In this document: in pieces, positions 1 to 7,440 of the stretch
Layout: each line of letters begins with the position of its first letter
Position numbering within the stretch: position 1 is the first letter of the stretch
Source of the DNA: an uncultured Clostridia bacterium
Lineage (GTDB): Bacteria > Bacillota > Clostridia > Christensenellales > Borkfalkiaceae
NCBI GenBank assembly: GCA_937915565.1
Contig: CALDMH010000079.1
Coordinates: 1 to 19,826 of the forward strand
Reading direction: 5' to 3'
Length of the DNA stretch: 19,826 nucleotides
Program-made: the position numbers and the translations under genes
Notes under the pieces: model-generated
Database searches by the model: none
The model's input: the letters and a program-made list of their open reading frames with translations, nothing else
What the model was told of the DNA's origin: nothing

Positions 1-963
1 TGCTCCAAGCTTCAAATATTTTTCGAGAACGCCGTTTTCTCCCGCTATAAAATCCTCGAACGCTTTACAGTTCTTGTTTATGGTCGGCAAAATATCCACT
101 CCCCACCAGGAGGCGTATTTATCGGGATAGTTTTGAAAAATATACCAGTCGTAATAAGGCGATTCTTTCGATTGATACGCGCCGACGGACGGATAATTCC
201 CATACTTATTGAAGTAAACGCTATCGTCGCCGGTGTGATTGTAAACTCCGTCAAAAATTAAGGAAATACCGTTGTTTTTGAAAGTTTTTACGAGTGACGT
301 AAAATCGTTTTCGTTACCTAAAAGCGAATCGAAACTCTTATAATCGCCCGTGTCGTAACGATGATTTGAATGAGCTTTCACAATCGGATTCAGGTAAACG
401 TGGGTTACGCCGAGCGTTTTAAGATAATCGACTTTTCTTCTTATCCCCTCGAAATTGCCGCCGAAAAAATCGTCGTTTCTTATCTTTCCGAGATTATCCG
501 GAAGGTACTCCGGAACTCCGCCCCAGTCGGAGCGAAGTTTCTTTCCGTTAGCTTCGCCGAAGCCCTCGGCTCTTGCAAATCTATCGGGAAAAATCTGATA
601 CATCACTCCGCCGTGAAACCCTCTCGGAGCACGCTCGCCGGACTTATAAACGAGCAACTGAAAATCCTCCGTATGTTCGCCCGCAGCTCCGAACCCGAAA
701 TAATCTTTTCCGATTTTCAGGCCGTCTGCATAAAAACGATAAAAATACAAACCCCTTCGATGTGGCGGAATATCAAAATGAAACGTCTCTCCGTCCTTAA
801 TCGATTCGTAAGTTTCGCTTTCTCCGTTTTCGTCCCGCACGAGAAATAATCGACACGAAGCCGCGTCGGTTATTTTTATCGAAATATTCAGTTGTTCGCC
901 TTCCGAAACCGCACCCGTCACACTCTTATGCAAGCGAGAAATCGGGTCGTAAGTTATTATCAT
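1..963 (-). CDS. GH13 alpha-glucan hydrolase (alpha-amylase / neopullulanase-like), 3' part outside window
   Basis: This is the first 321 codons of a glycoside hydrolase family 13 enzyme, open to the window edge. Residues 1-105 look like an N-terminal beta-sandwich domain. The (beta/alpha)8 barrel starts with YQIFPDRF (122-129), followed by the FFGGNFEGI and LGVTHVYLNPI strand motifs. Conserved region I is DGVYNH (238-243). The catalytic Asp/Glu/Asp of regions II-IV lie beyond the window, so activity cannot be checked. The ATG (963-961) overlaps the glgP stop as ATGA; there is no strong ribosome site of its own, so translational coupling to glgP is likely. The family cleaves alpha-1,4 and sometimes alpha-1,6 bonds of starch, glycogen or maltodextrins; beside glgP it probably processes limit dextrins. 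No signal peptide is visible, suggesting a cytoplasmic enzyme. Neopullulanase, cyclomaltodextrinase and amylase cannot be separated from this part. Confidence 0.88.
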   Translation of the reverse strand, partial: MIITYDPISRLHKSVTGAVSEGEQLNISIKITDAASCRLFLVRDENGESETYESIKDGETFHFDIPPHRRGLYFYRFYADGLKIGKDYFGFGAAGEHTEDFQLLVYKSGERAPRGFHGGVMYQIFPDRFARAEGFGEANGKKLRSDWGGVPEYLPDNLGKIRNDDFFGGNFEGIRRKVDYLKTLGVTHVYLNPIVKAHSNHRYDTGDYKSFDSLLGNENDFTSLVKTFKNNGISLIFDGVYNHTGDDSVYFNKYGNYPSVGAYQSKESPYYDWYIFQNYPDKYASWWGVDILPTINKNCKAFEDFIAGENGVLEKYLKLGA

Positions 964-3392
964 TTAATTTGCTTTAAATGCCAGATTCTCTCGGCATACT
1001 CTTTGATACTTCTGTCGGCAGAGAAAATTCCCGCGCCGGCAATATTGTTAAGCGACATCTTATTCCATTTCAAAACGTCCTTATAAGTTTTGTCGGCCTT
1101 ATCGTGAACGGCAAGGAAATCGCTGAAATCCGCCATACACATATAAGGGTCGGCAATGGGCGAATTCGTGAGAAGGTAAGTCGCTATATCGTCGAACTTC
1201 TCGCCCGCAAAACCCGCTTTTAAGCTTGCAATTACCTTTTGAAGAATAACGTTGTTATTGTAGAACGCGCAGGCGTCGTAACCGTGTTTCCAAAGGTCTT
1301 CAACCTGTTTGGCGTTCATACCGAAAATGAAGATGTTCTCGTCGCCGACGGACTCTCTCATCTCGACGTTTGCACCGTCGAGCGTGCCGATTGTGAGCGC
1401 GCCGTTTATCATAAACTTCATATTTCCCGTTCCGCTCGCTTCTTTTCCGGCAGTGGAAATTTGCTCCGAAATCTCGGTTGCGGGCATCAAAGTTTCCGCC
1501 ATCGTAACGTTATAATCTTCAAGGTAAATAACGTTAAGCTTTTCCCTTATTCTCCTGTCAGGATTTTTGCGAAGGTCCTCGGCAATCGAACAAAGAAGCT
1601 TTATGATTCTCTTTGCCATATAATATCCCGGGGCGGCTTTCGCGCCGAAAATGAACGTTTTCGGTATAACGTCCGCGTCCGGATTTTCTTTGAGGTTATT
1701 GTAAAGGTTAATGATATAAAGCGCGTTTAAAAGCTGGCGTTTATACTCGTGAAGCCTTTTTGCCTGCACGTCGAATATCGAATCGGGAGAAAGAGTTATG
1801 CCCGTTTTTTTGTAAACGTAAGACGTGAGCTGACCTTTCTTTATCCTCTTAATTTCGGCAAGGCGTTTTAAAACTCCCTCGTCGTTTTCAAAGGCTTTGA
1901 ACTTCCTGAGTTGCTCGGAATCCATAACGAATCCGTCGCCGATACATTCGGTTAAAAGCTCGGTGAGTTCCTTGTTCGATTGACAAAGCCATCTTCTATG
2001 CGCTATACCGTTGGTTACGTTGGTGAATTTTTCGGGATAAGCGTCGTTAAAGTCCTTGAAAATACTGTTTTTGATTATATCGCTGTGAAGTTTTGAAACT
2101 CCGTTTACGGTATGCGAAGCAACGACCGAAAGGTTAGCCATTCTCGCCTGACCGTGCGAGAGAATGGACATTCTTTCGATTTTATCCCAATCTCCCGGGA
2201 ATTTGTTCCACATTTCGCCACAAAATCTCTGATTTATCTCTTTCAGAATCGCGTAAATTCGCGGAAGTCTTCTTTCAATCAAATCTTCGTTCCACTTTTC
2301 GAGCGCTTCGCTCATAACCGTGTGGTTGGTGTATGCGACGGTTCTTTTAACGATGTCCCACGATTCGTCCCAACCGAATCCGTGTTCGTCCATAAGTATT
2401 CTCATAAGTTCGGGAATACAAAGCGCGGGATGCGTGTCGTTGATATGAATCGCGGCCATATCGGGCAGCGTGTGAAGGTCGCCGTATCTCCTCAAATGCT
2501 CGTTGATAATGTTTTGCAACGTTGCCGAAACGAGGAAATACTGCTGTTTTAAACGCAAGGATTTTCCTTCCGAATGGTTATCGGACGGATAAAGCACTTT
2601 TGAAATAAGCTCCGCTTCGTTATCCTCCTGCATACAACGAACGTAATCGCCTTCGGAAAACGAGTTCATATCGAAGTTTCTCACGCTCTTTGCCGCCCAG
2701 AGCCTTAAAACGGAAACAGCCTCCGAATCCTTGCCCGAAATCATCATATCGTAAGGCACGGCTTCAACTTCCTGACAATCGGTTTGAACGATTTTCATTC
2801 CGTTTTCCGTCCATTCTTCGCTAACTTTGCCGTCGAACTTAACCCTTACGGCCATATCCGAACGAGGCGTTAACCAAACCTCGCCGCCGGGAAGCCACAC
2901 GTCGGGAAGTTCGGTCTGCCAGCCGTCAACGATTTTTTGCTTGAAAAGCCCGTATTCGTAACGAATGGAATAACCCATTGCCGGATAATTTCCGCTTGCC
3001 AAAGCGTCCATAAAGCAAGCCGCAAGTCTGCCGAGTCCGCCGTTTCCGAGCCCTGCGTCGGGTTCGAGTTCATAAAGGTCTTCGAGCGTTAAGCCTCTCG
3101 TTTTCAAAACCTTGCTAACCTGTTCTTCGATTCCGAGGTTATAAACGTTGTTTTTGAGCGAACGACCCAACAAAAATTCCATACAAAGGTAGTAAACCCT
3201 TTTCGCTTTCGCCGCTTTCGTTTTGTAATGATAGGCGTTTCTTTTTTCCAAAAGAATATCTCTCACCGCCATAACGACGGCTTTATAAAGCTGTTCGGTT
3301 GAAGCTTCCTTTATGGAAACGCCGAAGTATCTCGACAGTTTTCCGCTTATAACGTCCTTCATTTCCTTGGGCGTAATTTCCGTCTTTGCCAT
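960..3392 (-). CDS. glgP: Glycogen/maltodextrin phosphorylase
   Basis: An 810-residue GT35 phosphorylase, close to the usual bacterial length. It releases glucose-1-phosphate from the non-reducing ends of glycogen or maltodextrin using phosphate and pyridoxal phosphate. Seen in the protein: the glycine loop GLGNGGLGRLAACFMDA (114-130), KRLHEYKRQ (545-553), and the PLP signature EASGTGNMKF (651-660), in which K659 should carry the cofactor. GTLDGANVEM (669-678) is also typical. The ATG is preceded by AGGAG at good spacing and lies 24 bp after the glgA stop. Its TGA overlaps the start of the GH13 gene. Placement at the end of the glg genes fits glycogen mobilisation. No regulatory phosphorylation extension of the eukaryotic kind is visible. 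Maltodextrin versus glycogen preference cannot be told from sequence. Confidence 0.97.
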   Translation of the reverse strand: MAKTEITPKEMKDVISGKLSRYFGVSIKEASTEQLYKAVVMAVRDILLEKRNAYHYKTKAAKAKRVYYLCMEFLLGRSLKNNVYNLGIEEQVSKVLKTRGLTLEDLYELEPDAGLGNGGLGRLAACFMDALASGNYPAMGYSIRYEYGLFKQKIVDGWQTELPDVWLPGGEVWLTPRSDMAVRVKFDGKVSEEWTENGMKIVQTDCQEVEAVPYDMMISGKDSEAVSVLRLWAAKSVRNFDMNSFSEGDYVRCMQEDNEAELISKVLYPSDNHSEGKSLRLKQQYFLVSATLQNIINEHLRRYGDLHTLPDMAAIHINDTHPALCIPELMRILMDEHGFGWDESWDIVKRTVAYTNHTVMSEALEKWNEDLIERRLPRIYAILKEINQRFCGEMWNKFPGDWDKIERMSILSHGQARMANLSVVASHTVNGVSKLHSDIIKNSIFKDFNDAYPEKFTNVTNGIAHRRWLCQSNKELTELLTECIGDGFVMDSEQLRKFKAFENDEGVLKRLAEIKRIKKGQLTSYVYKKTGITLSPDSIFDVQAKRLHEYKRQLLNALYIINLYNNLKENPDADVIPKTFIFGAKAAPGYYMAKRIIKLLCSIAEDLRKNPDRRIREKLNVIYLEDYNVTMAETLMPATEISEQISTAGKEASGTGNMKFMINGALTIGTLDGANVEMRESVGDENIFIFGMNAKQVEDLWKHGYDACAFYNNNVILQKVIASLKAGFAGEKFDDIATYLLTNSPIADPYMCMADFSDFLAVHDKADKTYKDVLKWNKMSLNNIAGAGIFSADRSIKEYAERIWHLKQIK

Positions 3393-3416
3393 TTATTTCT
3401 CCTGTTTATGCCGAGG

Positions 3417-5096
3417 TTACCTTATTATGCCCAGCATATTGTCGTATAATTTCTCATATTCTCCCGACGATTTCTTCCACGTGAAATCGGAAGTCATCGC
3501 GTTTTTCACAATTTCATTCCACTCGTTTTTGTTTCCGAACGTGTAAACGGCGTCCTTTATAACGTAAAGCATTTCGTGCGCGTTGTAATTACCGAACACG
3601 AATCCGTTTCCGCCCTTTCTTTCGGCGTTGTTATGCGGGGTGATACTGTCGAATAGTCCGCCCGTAGCCCTTACCACGGGAACAGCCCCGTATTTGCAGG
3701 CAATCATTTGCGAAAGTCCGCAAGGCTCTTGCTTGGACGGCATAAGGAATATATCCGACGCCGAATATATTTTGCTCGCCAAATCCTTATTATATGCGAT
3801 TATCGCCCTGCATTTGCCGGAATATCTGTCCGCAAGGTTTTTGAAATAATCCTCGTATTCGCTTTCACCTTTGCCGAGAATAACCACTTGCACGTTTTCG
3901 GAAAGCAGTTCTTCGATAACGCACTTAACGAGGTCAAGCCCCTTTGCGGGTACGAGCCTCGATATAACCGAAATAAGCGGAGCGTCCGCTCTTTCCGGAA
4001 GGCCGAGCATTTTTTGAAGTTCTTTTTTGCAAACGCTCTTTCCTTCCAAATTCTCCGCCGTGTAATTTGCAAAAAGTTTTTCGTCGGTTGCGGGATTGTA
4101 AACGGTTTCGTCTATACCGTTGAGTATTCCCGAAAGTTTAAACTCGTTTTCGCATACGGCGTATTGAAGCCCGTGCGCGAAAAACGGATTTTTTATTTCG
4201 TTCGCATACATTCTCGAAACGGTTGAAAATCTGTCCGAAAACTCGATTGCACCCTTCATTACGTTCAGACAACCGTCGTAATCGAGCGCGGGTTTAACGC
4301 TTTCGGGCAAACCGAAAAGGTCGCCGAGGCAATCGTAACCGAACTTTCCCTGATATTCTACGTTGTGAATCGTAAAAAGCGTTTTTATATGGTCGTAACC
4401 GTAGCGACCGGCATAAAGCGTTTTAAGATATATAACCGAAAGCGCGGTTTGCCAATCGTGGCAGTGCATTATTTCCGGATAATAATCGAGATGCGCCATC
4501 ATTTCGAGAGCGGCTTTGGAGAAAAACGCAAATCTTTCTCCGTCGTCGTAAAATCCGTATAATCCGCTTCTTTTGAAGTAATATTCGTTATCGATGAAGT
4601 AAAACGTAACGCCGTCGGCTTTTAACGTGAAAACGCCGCAATATTGATTTCTCCAAGCAAGCGGAACGTTGAAATTAGTCAAAAATCTCATTTGACTTCT
4701 ATATTTTTCTTCAATATCGCCATAAAGCGGCATAACCACTCTCACGTCGAATTTTCCGTTCTGCGCAAGAGCTTTGGGAAGAGAGCCGATAACGTCAGCC
4801 AATCCGCCGCTTCCGAGGTAAGGATTAGCCTCGCTCGCCACGAAAAGAACGGAATTAGCGGGGGTTACCTTTATTTCAACGTCACCTTTCTCGATTTCGG
4901 GAACGATTTTGACTTTTTTTGAAGCTTTCTCCTCCGAAACCTGTTTTTTGACGGGCTGCTTTTTCGTCGCTCCCTTTTTATCTTCGGATACGGCCTTTGC
5001 CTGCGGTTTAACCTGCGCCTTTTTCTCGGTTAACGGTTTCGTTTTTTCCTTAACTACTTTTTTATCTTCCGCGTCTTTAATCGTTGTTTTCGCCAT
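3417..5096 (-). CDS. glgA: Glycogen synthase (ADP-glucose), with lysine-rich N-terminal extension
   Basis: GT5 starch/glycogen synthase of 559 residues from the chosen ATG at 5096, which has AGGAG five bases upstream; a longer in-frame start at 5156 would lie inside glgD and has no such site. It transfers glucose from ADP-glucose to the growing alpha-1,4 glucan. The GT-B core starts near residue 82 (VLFVASEANP) and includes HCHDWQTA (211-218), FTIHNVEYQG (241-250), NGID (326-329), ISRLVPAKGLDL (378-389) and the EPCGL motif (457-461), whose Glu is the conserved catalytic-site residue. Two oddities: residues 1-80 are a low-complexity extension with 22 lysines in the first 70 residues, and the classic KTGGL substrate motif reads GSGGL (95-99). 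The gene lies 16 bp after glgD and 24 bp before glgP. Confidence 0.96.
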   Translation of the reverse strand: MAKTTIKDAEDKKVVKEKTKPLTEKKAQVKPQAKAVSEDKKGATKKQPVKKQVSEEKASKKVKIVPEIEKGDVEIKVTPANSVLFVASEANPYLGSGGLADVIGSLPKALAQNGKFDVRVVMPLYGDIEEKYRSQMRFLTNFNVPLAWRNQYCGVFTLKADGVTFYFIDNEYYFKRSGLYGFYDDGERFAFFSKAALEMMAHLDYYPEIMHCHDWQTALSVIYLKTLYAGRYGYDHIKTLFTIHNVEYQGKFGYDCLGDLFGLPESVKPALDYDGCLNVMKGAIEFSDRFSTVSRMYANEIKNPFFAHGLQYAVCENEFKLSGILNGIDETVYNPATDEKLFANYTAENLEGKSVCKKELQKMLGLPERADAPLISVISRLVPAKGLDLVKCVIEELLSENVQVVILGKGESEYEDYFKNLADRYSGKCRAIIAYNKDLASKIYSASDIFLMPSKQEPCGLSQMIACKYGAVPVVRATGGLFDSITPHNNAERKGGNGFVFGNYNAHEMLYVIKDAVYTFGNKNEWNEIVKNAMTSDFTWKKSSGEYEKLYDNMLGIIR

Positions 5097-5101
5097 ATTT
5101 G

Positions 5102-5106
5102 CTCCT
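5102..5106 (-). promoter_or_regulatory. Ribosome binding site fixing the glgA start
   Basis: On the minus strand this reads AGGAG, five bases before the ATG at 5096-5094. It supports the MAKTT start over the upstream in-frame ATG at 5156, which lies inside the glgD coding sequence and would add 20 residues. Confidence 0.8.
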
Positions 5107-5112
5107 TTTAAC

Positions 5113-6222
5113 TTAAATAACCGTTCCTTTCGATATGTAGAACGGGTGATTTTCACTGCCCGAAAGCGTTCTTCTATCCTTGATATAAACGTTTTTATCG
5201 GTTATAAGGCAGTTCATAGAAACCTGTTCGCCCACGGTGGTGTTTTGCATAAGAATACAATTTTTAACCACTGCGCCGCGCCCTACGGTTACGCCTCTGA
5301 AAATTACGCTGTTATAAACCTCACCCTCGATTTTACAACCGTCCGCAACGAGCGAATTGTTGACTACGGCGTTTTCGCCGTATCTCGTGGGCGTGGAATC
5401 TTTTACCTTCGTGTAAACGTTGGCTTTTCTGAAAACCTCTTCCCTCTTGCTTTTTTCGAGGAATTTAAGGTTTTCGTCGTAATATTTTTGCAAAGAGGTT
5501 ATCTCTTCGTAATACCCTTTATGTTCGTATGCTCTGATTCTCCCGTAAGGAAGCTGGCTTGCGATAACGTCCTTAACAAACGAGGTTGCCCCGTGCGATA
5601 ACGCGTCCGCAAGTAAACTCGTAAGAAGCGTTCTCGAAACCACAATCATATTCGTGAAAACGTTTACTTCTTCGTTTTGAGAATCGAAGACTATTTCCTT
5701 AACGTTTTTATCGTCGTCGAGTTCGAGAAAAACGTTTTCTCTTCCTCCCACTTCGTTCCTGTTCTTTTTAACGTAAACGAGCGTCATATCCGAGCCTTTT
5801 GCGATATGCTCCGCTATTATCGGTTTAAAATCAACCGCGCAAACCATATCCGAATCGCTCATAACGACGTATTCTTCGTGAGATTTAGCCAAAAATCCCG
5901 TAACGCTCTTCAAAGCTTCGAGACGCGTTGAATAAAGCATACTGCTTTCCGTTACGCCGAACGGCGGAAGAATATACAATCCGCCGACGTGACGGGCAAG
6001 GTCCCAGTCCTTTCCGCTTCCGATATGGTCCATAAGCGACTGGAAATTGCTTTTCGTGATTATTCCCACCTTCGTTATGTCGGAGTTGACCATATTTGAA
6101 AGAGCGAAATCCACTAGACGGTATCTTCCGCAAAACGGAATCGACGCAACCGTTCTCTTCGCCGTAAGCTCCGGAACGTTATTATCGTGTATATTTGAAA
6201 ATATTAAACCGAGCGTACTCAT
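5113..6222 (-). CDS. glgD: Glucose-1-phosphate adenylyltransferase regulatory subunit GlgD
   Basis: A 369-residue paralogue of GlgC, the usual length for Bacillota GlgD. In studied Bacillota, GlgD pairs with GlgC and raises ADP-glucose pyrophosphorylase activity but has little activity alone. The sequence agrees: the GGQGSRL nucleotide loop of GlgC is absent (it reads GLIFSNIHDN at 5-14), and the catalytic SGDHIYKMDY segment is replaced by MSDSDMVCAVDF (121-132). The fold is kept: IPFCGRYRLVDFALSN (28-43), IGSGKDWDL (67-75) and a C-terminal left-handed beta-helix with hexad-like repeats (about 280-350). AGGAGGG precedes the ATG, 11 bp after the glgC stop. The tight pairing with glgC suggests roughly balanced expression of a heteromer, as in other Clostridia. 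Confidence 0.95.
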   Translation of the reverse strand: MSTLGLIFSNIHDNNVPELTAKRTVASIPFCGRYRLVDFALSNMVNSDITKVGIITKSNFQSLMDHIGSGKDWDLARHVGGLYILPPFGVTESSMLYSTRLEALKSVTGFLAKSHEEYVVMSDSDMVCAVDFKPIIAEHIAKGSDMTLVYVKKNRNEVGGRENVFLELDDDKNVKEIVFDSQNEEVNVFTNMIVVSRTLLTSLLADALSHGATSFVKDVIASQLPYGRIRAYEHKGYYEEITSLQKYYDENLKFLEKSKREEVFRKANVYTKVKDSTPTRYGENAVVNNSLVADGCKIEGEVYNSVIFRGVTVGRGAVVKNCILMQNTTVGEQVSMNCLITDKNVYIKDRRTLSGSENHPFYISKGTVI

Positions 6223-6233
6223 TTTCTCCCTCC

Positions 6234-7424
6234 TTATACGTTTTCGTCTACGATTTTTCCGGCTTCCACAACCGCATTATCCGAAACGGTTATATCTCTG
6301 CCGAGAACCGCAATCGAAAGCCCTTCACCGCGCGGTGATGCTCCGATTTTCGCGCCCTTGCCTATTTTAACGTTTTCGTCGATAATAGCGTGTTCGATAA
6401 CCGCATTCTCGCCGATTTCGGAAGAAGCGTAAATAATCGAATTCTTAACAACCGCGCCTTTGGCAATTTTCACGTCGTGCGAAAGGATACTGTTTTCAAC
6501 CGTTCCCTCGATTTCGCAACCGGAAACGACCATAGAATTGACTACGCGCGCACCCTCGCCTATATACTGCGGCGGAGCAATCGGGTTTCTCGACCTGATT
6601 CTCCAAGACGGGTCGGAAATATCGAATTTTGGTGCGTCGCCCAACAAATCCATATTCGATTCATACAACGAATTTATCGTTCCGACGTCCTTCCAATAAC
6701 CGTTGAACGTGTAAGAAACCATTTTTTCGCCGGCGTTAAGCATCTTCGGAAGAACGTTCTTCCCGAAGTCGTTTGAACTCGATTCGTCGGCCTCGTCATC
6801 TTCGAGATACTTATACATTTTCTCCGCGGAAAAGATATATATACCCATAGAAGCAAGGTCGCTTTTGGGCTGCTTCGGCTTTTCCTCGAACTGGTAAATC
6901 ACGCCGTTTTCGTCGACGTTTAAAATCCCGAATCTGGAAGCCTCGGAAAGCGGAACTTTTATTGCCGCAATCGTGCAAGCCGCACCCGTAGCCTTATGTC
7001 TTTTGAGCATATCCGCATAATCCATTTTGTAAATATGATCTCCGGAAAGGACGAGAACGTAATCCGGATTATACCTTTTTACAAAAGGAATATTCTGATA
7101 AATTGCGTTTGCCGTACCCTTGAACCACTCCGAGCCGTGTTTTGCCTGATAAGGCGAAAGAATATGCGCTCCGCCGTTTGAACGGTCCAAATCCCACGGC
7201 TCGCCGTTGCCGATATAATCGTTTAAAACAAGCGGCTGATATTGGGTTAAAACGCCGACCGTATCTATCCCAGAATTAACGCAGTTTGAAAGCGGAAAGT
7301 CTATTATTCTATACTTACCGCCGAACGTTACCGCCGGCTTTGCGATTTTGTTTGTCAATGCGAATAACCTGCTGCCCTGCCCTCCGGCAAGAAGCATAGC
7401 CACGCATTCTTTTTTACTTATCAT
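6234..7424 (-). CDS. glgC: Glucose-1-phosphate adenylyltransferase, catalytic subunit
   Basis: ADP-glucose pyrophosphorylase of 396 residues, the committed step of bacterial glycogen synthesis (ATP plus glucose-1-P to ADP-glucose plus PPi). The N-terminal nucleotidyltransferase domain has GGQGSRL (14-20), KPAVTFGGKYRIIDFPLSN (29-47), GTANAIYQN (103-111), the catalytic SGDHIYKMDY with D129, and FEEKP with K182 in the glucose-1-P site. A C-terminal left-handed beta-helix covers about 285-380. The key residues look intact, in contrast with the neighbouring GlgD. AGGAGGG precedes the ATG, 16 bp after the glgB stop. The beta-helix normally carries allosteric function, but effector preference cannot be read from sequence. 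The gene contains the only GATC found in the window (7037-7040), in the SGDHIYK segment. Confidence 0.97.
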   Translation of the reverse strand: MISKKECVAMLLAGGQGSRLFALTNKIAKPAVTFGGKYRIIDFPLSNCVNSGIDTVGVLTQYQPLVLNDYIGNGEPWDLDRSNGGAHILSPYQAKHGSEWFKGTANAIYQNIPFVKRYNPDYVLVLSGDHIYKMDYADMLKRHKATGAACTIAAIKVPLSEASRFGILNVDENGVIYQFEEKPKQPKSDLASMGIYIFSAEKMYKYLEDDEADESSSNDFGKNVLPKMLNAGEKMVSYTFNGYWKDVGTINSLYESNMDLLGDAPKFDISDPSWRIRSRNPIAPPQYIGEGARVVNSMVVSGCEIEGTVENSILSHDVKIAKGAVVKNSIIYASSEIGENAVIEHAIIDENVKIGKGAKIGASPRGEGLSIAVLGRDITVSDNAVVEAGKIVDENV

Positions 7425-7440
7425 TTTTCCCTCCTGAGTC

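Noticed and set aside
3393..3416. Intrinsic terminator or promoter between glgA and glgP
   Set aside because: The 24-bp gap only holds a ribosome site; there is no hairpin with a T-run and no room for a promoter outside coding sequence.
5097..5156. Longer in-frame start for glgA
   Set aside because: It would lie within glgD and lacks a ribosome site, whereas the ATG at 5096 has AGGAG at ideal spacing.
5113..6222. GlgD as a decaying glgC pseudogene
   Set aside because: The frame is intact and full length, and loss of the catalytic motifs is normal for the regulatory subunit GlgD.
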